DNA of 37,491 nucleotides, taken from NCBI RefSeq assembly GCF_018603905.1, contig NZ_JAHFZZ010000047.1, forward strand, positions 1 through 37,491, read 5' to 3'. This document shows positions 9,694-17,873 of the stretch, piece by piece (the first letter of the stretch is position 1; the number at the start of each line of letters is the position of its first letter). Made by a program: the position numbers and the translations under genes. The stretch is from Nonomuraea sp. NEAU-A123. Lineage in GTDB: Bacteria > Actinomycetota > Actinomycetes > Streptosporangiales > Streptosporangiaceae. The notes beneath the pieces were generated by a model. It was given only the letters and a program-made list of their open reading frames with translations, searched no databases and was not told where the DNA came from.

Positions 9694-11382
9694 TCAGGTG
9701 AGCTGGATGTAGTCCAGTTCGGCGTATCCGGTGCCGCCCGCGAAGTACGGCGAGCCCTTGGCCAGGCGGATCACGTTGTAACCGGCCGCGAGCGTGACGG
9801 TGGTGCCGATCGTGGCGCCGAACTGGCCCCACGCCGGGGTGGGCGGGTAACTGACCGTGCTCCAGGCCCCGCCGTTGTAGGCCAGGCCCTGGGTGGCGGT
9901 CGCGCCGGTGGCGTTGGCGTAGCCGATGGTCATCGTGTACGCGCGGGCGGCCGGCACGTTCACCACAAAGTCGACGTAGCTGTCGGTACGCGGTGTGCCC
10001 GAGTTGTCGATCCGGCCCACGTAACCGCCGCCCGACGCGCTGGAGGCGCTCAGCCGCTGGGCGCGGAACACCGAGGCGTTCTCGGCCTCGTACCGCTGCT
10101 GGTAGGCGGGCACTCCGCTGGCCGGTTCGACGATGAGCTGGTAGGCGCTGGTGACGGCCATGTTGGGCACCGACACGCTGAGCTGCCCGCCGCTGACCGT
10201 CCGGGTCGTCGTGGAGATCGTGGTGGGCGCGGTCACGGCGGTGAAGCGGCCGCTGGACGGGGTGGACAGCAGCGTGACGCGGACGCTGGAGCCCAGCGCG
10301 CCGATGCCGGTCAGGTTGACGGTGTTGGTGCCCGCCTCGTTGCCGAACACCACGTTGACGATCTTGCGGGTGCCGTCGTAGGCGGCGAATCCGTCCAGGC
10401 CGGTCTGCGTGGCCGGCGTCGTCGTGACCATGGTGCCGGCCATGTCGCCGTACCACTTGTACAGCCACCAGGTGCCGGTGGGCTGGTTGTTGTTGACGAC
10501 CAGGCCGTTCATGGTGCCGTACTCGTACCAGAAGGCCCGGTGCGCGGACTCCACGCCGCCGCGCTCGAACTTGGCCACGTAGCTGGCGATCCGGCCGGGG
10601 ACGTCCACCTCGCTGGTGGCGGCGTACTCGTTGATGGAGACGCGGCGCGGGCTGATGCCCAGCGAGGACTCCAGGTTCCGGTAGTCGGCGAGGTCGGCGG
10701 CGATCCGGTCGGGGTTGACCAGCTCGTGCCAGCAGATGATGTCGGGCAGCGTGCCGGTGTCCCTGGCCCGGGTCAGGAACGACTGCATCCAGGAGCGGTT
10801 GTACGTGGCGGTGCTGGGGCCGACGATCGGCGTCGTCGCGTCGAGCGCGCGCACCGCCTGGAAAGTGCGTACCCAGCCGTCGTTGAAGCTGCCCGCGGCG
10901 GCGGTGTTCCAGGTCCAGTCGGGTTCGTTCCAGAGCTCCCAGCCGATCACGTTCGTGACCGTGGAGGCCGAGAGCCGGGCGTTGACCATGGTGTTCACCT
11001 TGGCCAGCCAGTCGTTCCAGCTCACCCACCGATAGGGGAAGTCCGGGTAGATGTCGGACATTCGGATGAACTCGCCCGCGCCGACGCGGGTGGCCTGCGG
11101 GGCCACCAGCAGGGAGTCGCCGCCGGGCGGCTGGCCATTGGGGCGCTGGCCCACGCCGGGCGCGGGCTGGGTCAGCGAGTTCACCTTGATCGGTAGCAGG
11201 GTGGAGTCGGCCGGCCTGCCGTTCTCCGCGAGGCCGTACAGGCCGCCCGTGGCGACGTGGGTGACCGGCCGGAACGGCTGGGCGACGTTGACGGTCAGCG
11301 TCGCGCCCGCCGCCGCGGCCGGGGGCGCGAAGGTCGCCAGGGTCGCGGCCGCGGTGATCATGGCTAAGAGGGGTTTACGCAC
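9694..11382 (-). CDS. Secreted clan-A-like glycoside hydrolase with C-terminal CBM
   Basis: A 562-residue secreted enzyme. Residues 1-25 are a signal peptide ending in PPAAAA. The catalytic part (about 30-330) shows GWELWNEPDW with the putative acid/base Glu153 and VSINEYAA with the putative nucleophile Glu252, the arrangement of clan GH-A (retaining) enzymes such as GH39, GH30 or GH5. A beta-sandwich follows, then a CBM35/CBM6-like module beginning YEAENASVF at about residue 431 and ending GYAELDYIQL. The GTG start is taken because GGAGA precedes it and it overlaps the stop of the GH127 gene by eight bases, showing translational coupling. The core is paralogous to that of the large divergent hydrolase (17874-21500): compare MSDIYPDFPYRW with MTDIHRGFPYQW. 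Substrate unknown; an arabinose-containing glycan is inferred from the operon. Confidence 0.85.
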   Translation of the reverse strand: MRKPLLAMITAAATLATFAPPAAAAGATLTVNVAQPFRPVTHVATGGLYGLAENGRPADSTLLPIKVNSLTQPAPGVGQRPNGQPPGGDSLLVAPQATRVGAGEFIRMSDIYPDFPYRWVSWNDWLAKVNTMVNARLSASTVTNVIGWELWNEPDWTWNTAAAGSFNDGWVRTFQAVRALDATTPIVGPSTATYNRSWMQSFLTRARDTGTLPDIICWHELVNPDRIAADLADYRNLESSLGISPRRVSINEYAATSEVDVPGRIASYVAKFERGGVESAHRAFWYEYGTMNGLVVNNNQPTGTWWLYKWYGDMAGTMVTTTPATQTGLDGFAAYDGTRKIVNVVFGNEAGTNTVNLTGIGALGSSVRVTLLSTPSSGRFTAVTAPTTISTTTRTVSGGQLSVSVPNMAVTSAYQLIVEPASGVPAYQQRYEAENASVFRAQRLSASSASGGGYVGRIDNSGTPRTDSYVDFVVNVPAARAYTMTIGYANATGATATQGLAYNGGAWSTVSYPPTPAWGQFGATIGTTVTLAAGYNVIRLAKGSPYFAGGTGYAELDYIQLT

Positions 11383-13300
11383 GTTGCTCTCCTTCGGGGG
11401 GTAGGGATGCGGGCAACCAGATGCGCATGCTCGACGGGCCGCGATGAGCCCATGAGTGGTAGGGCCGCAGCGGCACGTCGAACCATTCGGTGGCGTCAAC
11501 GGAATCGGTGGCGGAGGGATAGGGCCAGGTCCGGTCGGGGTGCCCGGGCAGCCGGCCGCGGACCTGGACGCCGCCGGCGTCCGTACGCGGGCCGGACAGG
11601 GGGTCGATCGCCAGGGCGTCGAGCCCGCCGGGGTGCGGGAGGTCGCGGGACTCGACGCACAGCACCTCCGGGCCGCGCTCGACGGCGACGCAGCCGCGCA
11701 CGGCGTCGATGCGGGGGTCCGGCCAGGTGAAGCGCGGCGCCATCGGCAGTTCGAGGGTGATGACGTCGCCCACGCGGAAGGCGCGCCGCACCTCGACCAT
11801 GCCGGGCTCGACGGGCTGGGCCCACCCGTCGGTGATCAGTGTGGCTCCGGCCGCCCATGCCGGAACCCGCAGCGCGAGCGTCCACGGCGACGGCTCGTCG
11901 GCCGCTATCCGGACGCGGATGGTCCCGGTCTCGGGGTAGCCGGTCTCGACGTCCACGGCCACCCGCCTGCCGTCGGGCAGTTCGGTGCTGATGGCGCACG
12001 GCGCGTACTGGTGGATCTGGAGGCCGTCGTCGTCCGCGGTGGCGAGGTAGCCGCCGAGGCTCGCCAGCGTCCGCGCGACGTTGGTGGGGCAGCAGGAGAC
12101 GTCGAACCAGGCGGCCCGGCTGCCCCCCTCGGCACGCGGGCTCACCTCGGTCTCGTCCGCCGGTTTGCCCGGGACCCGCTGGTGCAGGGGGTTGGCGTAG
12201 AAGAAGGCCCGGCCGTCGGGACTCGGGGAGGTCGCGATGATGTTGTAGAGCGTGCGCTCGATCAGGTCGGTGTAGCGGACGTCGGCGGTGGCCAGGTAGA
12301 GCCGCCACGAGACCATGATCGAGGCGACCCCCGCGCACGTCTCGCAGTAGGCCCGGTCCGGCGGCAGCTCCCAGTCCTCGCCGAACCCCTCGTCCTGGTG
12401 GCGCGAGCCCATGCCTCCCGTGATGTACGTCCGGCGCGCGACCGAGCGCTCCCATTGCCGTTCCACGGCGCGCAGCAGCTCGTCGTCGCCGCGTTCGACG
12501 GCCACGTCCACCGCCGCGGCGGTCAGGTAGAGCGCGCGGACCGCGTGGCCGCGCCACACCTCGGCCTCCCGGATCGGGAGGTCGTCCTGGAAGTAGGCGC
12601 GGCCCAGCGGAATGTCCCGGAGCGTGCCGTGCCCGCGGCGGTCGAGGAACAGGCGGGCCTGCTCGACGTAGCGCTCCTCGCCCAGGGCCCGGCCGAACTC
12701 CGCCAGGCCGACCTCGATCTCCGGGTGCCCGCAGATCTTGGGCAGGCCGTTCGCGCCGAAGGTCCGGCACACGTGGTCCGCGGCCCGCCGCGCGACCCGT
12801 ACCAGGTCGTCCTCCCCTGCCGTGCGCAGCCGCGCGACCGCGGCCTGCAGGAGGTGGCCGAGGTTGTAGAGCTCGTGGCCGCCTTCGAGGTCGCTGTAGC
12901 GCGGTTGCTGCGCGCCGTGCCCGAAGCAGGTGTTGAGGTATCCGTCCGGGTCCTGCGCCCGGGCGACGCGCGCGGTGAGCCGCTTGATCGCGATGTCCGC
13001 CTCCGGATCGCCGGTACGGCCCGTCTCCCAGGCCAGGGCCTCCAGGAGCTTGTAGACCTCCGAGTCGGAGAACGGCCAGCCGGGCCGGTCGGGCGAGGTC
13101 GTCCCGTCGGCGACCCGATCGAAGTTCGCCAGCCAGCCGAGGCGCTCCATCCACGACTCGCAGTGGGCCAGTGTCGCCGTGGCGTTGACGGCCTGGCGGG
13201 TGGCCCAGAAGCCGCCGGTGATGGCGACCTGCGCGAGCGGGCGTACCCGGCCGTGGGACGGGAGCACGGGGCAGGCGCCGTCCGGCGTGCCTTCGGTCAT
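11375..13300 (-). CDS. GH127 beta-L-arabinofuranosidase (DUF1680)
   Basis: A 641-residue member of glycoside hydrolase family 127, whose founding enzyme HypBA1 of Bifidobacterium longum removes beta-L-arabinofuranose from hydroxyproline-linked oligoarabinosides. The (alpha/alpha)6 barrel begins ITGGFWATRQAVNA. The unusual zinc-cysteine active site is fully conserved: Glu320 and Cys322 in AYCETCAG, and Cys403-Cys404 in DVSCCPTN, matching Glu338, Cys340, Cys417 (nucleophile) and Cys418 of HypBA1. GGMGSRHQDEGFGEDW probably holds the acid/base Glu. There is no signal peptide, so hydrolysis takes place in the cytoplasm after import. It lies 16 bases after the permease gene and overlaps the secreted hydrolase gene. 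Confidence 0.93.
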   Translation of the reverse strand: MTEGTPDGACPVLPSHGRVRPLAQVAITGGFWATRQAVNATATLAHCESWMERLGWLANFDRVADGTTSPDRPGWPFSDSEVYKLLEALAWETGRTGDPEADIAIKRLTARVARAQDPDGYLNTCFGHGAQQPRYSDLEGGHELYNLGHLLQAAVARLRTAGEDDLVRVARRAADHVCRTFGANGLPKICGHPEIEVGLAEFGRALGEERYVEQARLFLDRRGHGTLRDIPLGRAYFQDDLPIREAEVWRGHAVRALYLTAAAVDVAVERGDDELLRAVERQWERSVARRTYITGGMGSRHQDEGFGEDWELPPDRAYCETCAGVASIMVSWRLYLATADVRYTDLIERTLYNIIATSPSPDGRAFFYANPLHQRVPGKPADETEVSPRAEGGSRAAWFDVSCCPTNVARTLASLGGYLATADDDGLQIHQYAPCAISTELPDGRRVAVDVETGYPETGTIRVRIAADEPSPWTLALRVPAWAAGATLITDGWAQPVEPGMVEVRRAFRVGDVITLELPMAPRFTWPDPRIDAVRGCVAVERGPEVLCVESRDLPHPGGLDALAIDPLSGPRTDAGGVQVRGRLPGHPDRTWPYPSATDSVDATEWFDVPLRPYHSWAHRGPSSMRIWLPASLPPEGEQRA

Positions 13301-13316
13301 GTCGTGGGCCTTTCGT

Positions 13317-14123
13317 TCAGTCTTTCACGGCCCCCGCGGTGACCCCGGCGGCGATGTAGCGCTGCGCGAGGACCAGCAGGAAGGCCGCCGGGATGGACGC
13401 GATCACGGCGGTCGCCATGATCGAGTTCCACTGCGTGGTGTTGTTGCCGATGTAGCGGTAGATGCCGAGGGTGATCGGGATGGTGTCGCTGTTGCGGTTG
13501 AGGGTCGAGGCGAAGATGAAGTCCGACCAGGCCCACAGGAAGGCGAAGAGCGAGACCGTGATCACCGAGTTGCGGCTCAGCGGCAGGATGATGGACCGGA
13601 ACGTGCGCCAGGTGCTCGCCCCGTCGATCTGGGCCGCGGCCATGAGCTCGCGGGGGATGCTCGCCATGAACGCCCGGAAGAGCAGCACCGCGAACGGCAC
13701 GGCCAGCGTCGAGTCGGCGACGATCAGGCCCGCCACGGTGTTCAGCATCCCGAGCTTGATGTAGATCGTGTAGAAGCCCATGGCCATGACGACGGCGGGG
13801 ATCATCTGCGCGACGAGGAGCACGAAGTCGATCCCGCGGGCGCCGCGCGGCCGCAGTTTCGCCAGCGAGTAGCCGGCGGGCAGGGCCACGACCAGCGTGA
13901 GCGCGACGGTGCCGAGGCCGATGAAGAGGCTGGTGGCGAGGGCGGGCAACTGCTGGCCGAGCGCCGCGGTGTAGCCCTCGAACGTGGGGTTCCAGGGGAA
14001 CCAGTGGGGCGGATCGGCCCGCATGTCGCTCGTCTTGGTGAGCGAGACGTTGAACATCCAGTAGACCGGAAAGAGCATCAACCCCACCAGCACAACACCG
14101 AGCGCGGTCTTCCAGGTCTTCAC
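13317..14123 (-). CDS. Sugar ABC transporter permease, MalG type
   Basis: A 268-residue inner-membrane protein with six predicted membrane helices. The cytoplasmic EAA loop that contacts the ATPase is seen as LMAAAQIDGASTWRTFRSIILPL. Start GTG at 14123 is preceded by AGGGAGGAAA and overlaps the stop of the upstream permease by four bases (GTGA), so the two are translationally coupled. Partner of the MalF-type permease and of the sugar-binding lipoprotein. No ATPase gene is in the locus; such CUT1 transporters in actinobacteria commonly share the MsiK ATPase encoded elsewhere. Confidence 0.93.
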   Translation of the reverse strand: MKTWKTALGVVLVGLMLFPVYWMFNVSLTKTSDMRADPPHWFPWNPTFEGYTAALGQQLPALATSLFIGLGTVALTLVVALPAGYSLAKLRPRGARGIDFVLLVAQMIPAVVMAMGFYTIYIKLGMLNTVAGLIVADSTLAVPFAVLLFRAFMASIPRELMAAAQIDGASTWRTFRSIILPLSRNSVITVSLFAFLWAWSDFIFASTLNRNSDTIPITLGIYRYIGNNTTQWNSIMATAVIASIPAAFLLVLAQRYIAAGVTAGAVKD

Positions 14124-15079
14124 GTTTCCTCCCTGCGTTGCAGGCGCACGTACGCGAGTCCGGCGGTGAACGCGATGAGGATGAGCAGGTTGCCGACGGC
14201 CGCCGCCGGGGAGAAGTCGGGCTGGCCGGTGCCGAACGCCTCCCGGTACGACCAGGTGGCCAGCGTCGTGGACGCGTCCGCCGGACCCCCCTTCGTCATG
14301 ATCCAGATGATGTCGACGACCTTGAGCGTGTAGATCAGGCCGAGCAGCAGGGTGATCGCCGACACCGGGCGCAGCAGGGGGAAGGTGATACGCCAGAACC
14401 GCTGCCAGGAGTTCGCCCCGTCCAGGCCGGCGGCCTCGTACAGGTCGGCCGGGATGTTCTGCAGCCCGGCGTAGAGGATCACCAGGTTGAAGGGGATCCC
14501 GAGCCAGATGTTGGCGACCGTGACGGACAGCAGCGAGGTGTCGGGGGAGGTCAGCCAGTTGATCTGGCCGATCCCGAACGCCTGGAGGACCGTGTTGACG
14601 ATGCCGTTGTCGCTGTTGAGCATCCACGACCAGGTCGAGGCGGAGACGATCAGCGGCAGCAGCCACGGCACCAGGAACATCGCCCGCAGCACCACGGACA
14701 GCCGGAAGTTGCGGTGGAAGAAGACCGCGAGGACCAGGCCGAGGGCGTACTGGACGGCGATGGACCCCAGGGTGAACAGCGCCGTGTTGCGCAGGGCCGC
14801 CAGGAACGTGTCGTCGGAGACGACGTCCAGGTAATTGTCCAGCCCGGTGAACTCCGGGTTGCCCTGCACGAAGGCGCGCGGCGTGTAGTCGTGCACGCTG
14901 AGGTCGATGTTGCGGTAGAGCGGATAGGCGTAGAAGACGGCCAGGTAGACGACGAGCGGCGCGAGGAAGGCGAAGGCGGTCCACTGCCGCGAGCGGCGCC
15001 GGACAGTGGAGCCCGCCGCCCGGCTCACCGCGCTGTCGTCGAAGGCCGCCACCGCCTGGGTGCGAGTCCGCGTCAGCAC
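14120..15079 (-). CDS. Sugar ABC transporter permease, MalF type
   Basis: A 319-residue permease of the CUT1 family. After a basic N-terminal tail (RRRSRQW) the first helix is AFAFLAPLVVYLAVFYAYPL; five more follow. The EAA loop reads YEAAGLDGANSWQRFWRITFPLL. The ATG at 15079 lies only three bases after the stop of the binding-protein gene. Together with the MalG-type permease it makes the membrane channel for the oligosaccharide captured by the lipoprotein. Confidence 0.93.
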   Translation of the reverse strand: MLTRTRTQAVAAFDDSAVSRAAGSTVRRRSRQWTAFAFLAPLVVYLAVFYAYPLYRNIDLSVHDYTPRAFVQGNPEFTGLDNYLDVVSDDTFLAALRNTALFTLGSIAVQYALGLVLAVFFHRNFRLSVVLRAMFLVPWLLPLIVSASTWSWMLNSDNGIVNTVLQAFGIGQINWLTSPDTSLLSVTVANIWLGIPFNLVILYAGLQNIPADLYEAAGLDGANSWQRFWRITFPLLRPVSAITLLLGLIYTLKVVDIIWIMTKGGPADASTTLATWSYREAFGTGQPDFSPAAAVGNLLILIAFTAGLAYVRLQRREET

Positions 15080-15082
15080 GGC

Positions 15083-16342
15083 TCAGCCGCCGATCGCCTG
15101 CTTGGCCTGGGCTTGGGCCGCCTTGAGCGCGTCAGCCGGGCTCGCCGTGCCGCTCAGCGCCTTCTGCACCGCCGTCCACATGGCCTCGGAGATCTTCGGG
15201 TATTTGGTGCCGAGGTTGTCGCTCGTACGGCCCTTGGCCGACCGCACCGCTTCGACCCACGGCCGCAGGCTGGGCTCCTTCGCCAGGATCGCCTTCTGCC
15301 CGTCCGCGGTGGAGGGGATGTAGTACGCGAACGTCGTACCGGTCTCCACCAGGCCCTCGGGCGTCGTCATACATTCGAGGATCTTCTTGGTGGTGGTGTA
15401 GCGCTGGGTGTCCTTCTGCACCGGGACCGTGATGAACTCGCCGCCCGTGGGTGTGGGGGCGGCCCCGCCGTCCTTGCCCGGGATCTGCACGATGCCGGTG
15501 GGGAAGCCGGCCTTCGCGGCACTGTTGATCTGCCAGGTGCCGTTCTCGGCGAACGCGAACTCGCCGGTGAGGAACTCCTCCCAGGTGGTGTTCTGGGAGT
15601 TGCTGATCACCGAGTTGGGGGCGGTGCCGTCCTTGACCCACGTGTTCCACAGGGTGAGCGCCTCTACGGCCTGGGGCGAGTCGAGCTGGGTGAGCTGCGC
15701 GCCGGCGCCCCAGAACCACGGCAGGAACTGGAACGAGCCCTCCTCCGTGCCGATGGCCGAGAAGGTGATCGGCTTCTTGCCCGCGGCCTTGACCTTCTTC
15801 AGCGCCGCGTTGAGCGAGGCCCAGTCCTTGATCGACTTCGGGTCGACGCCGGCGGCGTCGAGGATCTTCTTGTTGTAGTACAGCGCGAGGGTGTTCGCGC
15901 CGATGGGGATGCCGTACGTCTTGCCGTCCAGCTCTCCGGCGGCGATGAGGTTCTTGTCGAATTTCGTGGTGTCGAGGCCGAAGTCGCCCATCGAGGTGAG
16001 CATCCCCGCGTCCGCCAGGGTGGAGACCGCGGGGTTGTCCAGGAGGATGACGTCGGGCGCGTTGCCTTCCTGGCCCGCGAGCAGGGCCTGGTTCGTCAGC
16101 GCGGTCGTGTCGTACGCGGTGCGCTGGATGGTGACGCCGGCCTGCTGCCCGCAGGCGTTCACCCGCTTGGCCCAGGCGGAGGCCGGGTCGTGCTGGGGGT
16201 ACGGGTCCCACCACGTGTAGGCGGCGCCGGCGGACGCGCTGCTGGTGGCGGCGCCGCCCTGGGGAGCCGATGAGCAGGCTGCCAGAGCGGACAGTGCCAG
16301 GACGGCGGCACCGACCTTCGTGGACGTGGATGGACGGGGCAT
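15083..16342 (-). CDS. Sugar-binding lipoprotein of ABC transporter
   Basis: A 419-residue extracellular solute-binding protein (family 1). A lipobox LAAC at residues 20-23 follows a short hydrophobic signal, so the mature protein is lipid-anchored at Cys23. The fold is visible in NAPDVILLDNPAVSTLAD, LDGKTYGIPIGANTLALYYN and TWEEFLTGEFAFAENGTWQI. It starts the five-gene operon; GGAGGAATCCA precedes the ATG and the operator-promoter (16354-16374) sits immediately upstream. Its ligand is predicted to be an arabinose-containing oligosaccharide produced by the secreted hydrolases, judged from the GH127 gene further down; this is inference. Confidence 0.93.
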   Translation of the reverse strand: MPRPSTSTKVGAAVLALSALAACSSAPQGGAATSSASAGAAYTWWDPYPQHDPASAWAKRVNACGQQAGVTIQRTAYDTTALTNQALLAGQEGNAPDVILLDNPAVSTLADAGMLTSMGDFGLDTTKFDKNLIAAGELDGKTYGIPIGANTLALYYNKKILDAAGVDPKSIKDWASLNAALKKVKAAGKKPITFSAIGTEEGSFQFLPWFWGAGAQLTQLDSPQAVEALTLWNTWVKDGTAPNSVISNSQNTTWEEFLTGEFAFAENGTWQINSAAKAGFPTGIVQIPGKDGGAAPTPTGGEFITVPVQKDTQRYTTTKKILECMTTPEGLVETGTTFAYYIPSTADGQKAILAKEPSLRPWVEAVRSAKGRTSDNLGTKYPKISEAMWTAVQKALSGTASPADALKAAQAQAKQAIGG

Positions 16343-16353
16343 TGGATTCCTCC

Positions 16354-16374
16354 AATGTTAGCGCTCACATTTTA
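16354..16374 (-). promoter_or_regulatory. Operator overlapping promoter of the sugar operon
   Basis: AATGTTAGCGCTCACATT (16354-16371) is an 18-base palindrome with one mismatched pair. Its 16-base core TGTTAGCGCTCACATT (16356-16371) recurs identically at 17798-17813 before the divergent hydrolase. A TAAAAT -10-like box on the minus strand (16369-16374) overlaps its edge, so repressor binding would block the polymerase. Confidence 0.75.
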
Positions 16375-16409
16375 CTGTGGCCGGATGGTCGTGGGGCTGT
16401 GGCCCGCGC

Positions 16410-17441
16410 TCAGCGGACGGGCGGGGCTTTCGGGGGTGCGGTGCTTCCCCGGGACACCAGTTCGGGGGAGATGAAGCGCACGACGAACGGCTCGCTGCGG
16501 GCCGCCGCCGATTCCACGCGGCGGACGAGCTGGCGTACCGCCATGGCGCCCAACCGGTCGGGTGCGCTCTCGATGAACGAATAGGGCAGGGAGAAGGTGG
16601 CGGCGAACTCGGCGGAGTAGCGCCCGATGACCGACAGGTCCTCGGGCACCCGGAGCCCCCGCTCGTAGGTGACGGAGGGCAGCGCCGCGGCGGCCGCCTC
16701 GTTGTTGATCAGCAGGCCCGTCGCCGAGGGGTGCGCGTCGAGCAAGGCGTTGAGCAGGCGCCCGACGGCCGGCTGCCGGGACGCGCCGTACACCGCGTGC
16801 AGCGTGACACCGAGCTGCCGCGCGCGTTCGAGGGCGGCGTCCCTCAGTCGCCACACGTACGCGCCGCCGCGCTCGACGACGTGCTCCGGCTGCGAGACCA
16901 GGATGAGCTCACGGTGGCCGAGCCGGTGGAGGTGGTCCACCATGCCCCTTCCGGCCTCCTCGAAGTCGAGGTCGAACACGTCGAGTCCCGAGCAGTCGCC
17001 CGGCAGGCCGACCAGCGCGCCCGGCTGCGGCGCCGCACGCAGGATGGGCAGCCGCGAGTCCTCCTGCGCGATGTTCATCAGGACGACGCCGTCCACCATG
17101 CGCGAATCGGTGATGCGCCGCAGCGCCCGCGCGCCGTCGGCCTCGGTGACCAGCAGCGTGTCGTAGCCCAGGTCGCGGGCGGTGTCCGTGACGCCCAGGA
17201 TGTACTGCATCATCGCGGGCGCGAACTCGTCCTCGTGGAACTGGGCGAGCAGACCGAGGACCTTGGTCTGGGATGTGGCCAGGGCGCGAGCGCCGGCGTT
17301 CGGCGTGTACGCGAGCGCCTCGGCCGCCGCCAGCACGCGCAGGCGGACCTCTTCCGAGATGGGCCGCTTGCCCGACAGCGCGTAAGACGCCGTGCTGCGG
17401 CTCACCCCGGCCTCCCGGGCCACGTCTCCGATCGTCGCCAC
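16410..17441 (-). CDS. LacI-family transcriptional regulator
   Basis: A 343-residue LacI/GalR regulator. The helix-turn-helix reads ATIGDVAREAGVSRSTASYALSG at the extreme N-terminus, followed by the hinge region LAYTPNAGARALATSQT and a periplasmic-binding-protein-like effector domain (VLGLLAQFHEDEFAPAMM; DGVVLMNIA; AGRGMVDHLHRLGHRELILV; GLLINNEAAAAALPS). GTG at 17441 is preferred because GGGAGG lies five bases upstream and places the start just before the HTH; the frame extends to 17573 without support. It lies directly upstream of the sugar operon and divergent from the large hydrolase, so it should control one or both. A perfect palindrome in its own leader suggests autoregulation. Confidence 0.92.
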   Translation of the reverse strand: MATIGDVAREAGVSRSTASYALSGKRPISEEVRLRVLAAAEALAYTPNAGARALATSQTKVLGLLAQFHEDEFAPAMMQYILGVTDTARDLGYDTLLVTEADGARALRRITDSRMVDGVVLMNIAQEDSRLPILRAAPQPGALVGLPGDCSGLDVFDLDFEEAGRGMVDHLHRLGHRELILVSQPEHVVERGGAYVWRLRDAALERARQLGVTLHAVYGASRQPAVGRLLNALLDAHPSATGLLINNEAAAAALPSVTYERGLRVPEDLSVIGRYSAEFAATFSLPYSFIESAPDRLGAMAVRQLVRRVESAAARSEPFVVRFISPELVSRGSTAPPKAPPVR

Positions 17442-17458
17442 ACTCACCTCCCATAACT

Positions 17459-17474
17459 GTCGAACCGGTTCGAC
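17459..17474. promoter_or_regulatory. Perfect palindromic operator before lacI-type gene
   Basis: GTCGAACCGGTTCGAC is a perfect 16-base palindrome with the central CG typical of LacI-family sites. It lies seven bases upstream of the ribosome site of the regulator gene, in an autoregulatory position. Its sequence differs from the TGTTAGCGCTCACATT sites of the sugar genes. Confidence 0.65.
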
Positions 17475-17610
17475 GATAACGCTGCGGACTCCCTGCATCG
17501 AAGACCGGAAAGCCGGGCAGAAAGCGCCATTTCCTTGGGGATTGCCATGCTGACGCCCCACGCGACTCGGCACCGGCGCGGGGGCATCCGCCTACGGTCT
17601 CTCGAAATCG

Positions 17611-17626
17611 AGCGAACCGGTTCAAC
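17611..17626. promoter_or_regulatory. Second GAACCGGTTC-type operator
   Basis: AGCGAACCGGTTCAAC shares the 11-base core CGAACCGGTTC with the palindrome at 17459-17474. It lies between the regulator and the divergent hydrolase and could serve either promoter. Confidence 0.55.
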
Positions 17627-17725
17627 GATGTGGCTCGACTGTCACCCACCAGGCGACGGACGTCAAGGGCGCGATATCGAATCGTGACATGTCGGAAACA
17701 GCGAGGCGCGGATACGGCCGGCGCA

Positions 17726-17755
17726 TTGACGTGCGGCAGCGCGGCTACGTAACCT
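17726..17755 (+). promoter_or_regulatory. Candidate promoter of the large hydrolase gene
   Basis: TTGACG (17726-17731) and TAACCT (17750-17755) are spaced 18 bases apart. The operator at 17798-17813 would then fall about 36 bases after the transcription start, a roadblock position. Confidence 0.4.
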
Positions 17756-17797
17756 ACGCGAAACCCTCGTTGCGTTGCGGATCGACTCCCTGAGACT

Positions 17798-17813
17798 TGT
17801 TAGCGCTCACATT
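17798..17813. promoter_or_regulatory. Operator before the large hydrolase gene
   Basis: TGTTAGCGCTCACATT, identical over 16 bases to the operator at 16356-16371. The repetition in front of both sugar-related transcription units marks it as the shared regulatory site of the locus. Confidence 0.75.
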
Positions 17814-17873
17814 ACTGGTGAACCGGGACCGGCACTCCCCCACCACAACCCCGACCCTTTGAGGGAAGTCGTG

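Noticed and set aside
11456..13342. Long plus-strand frame opposite the GH127 gene
   Set aside because: A shadow of the GH127 gene; no ribosome site and no recognisable domain.
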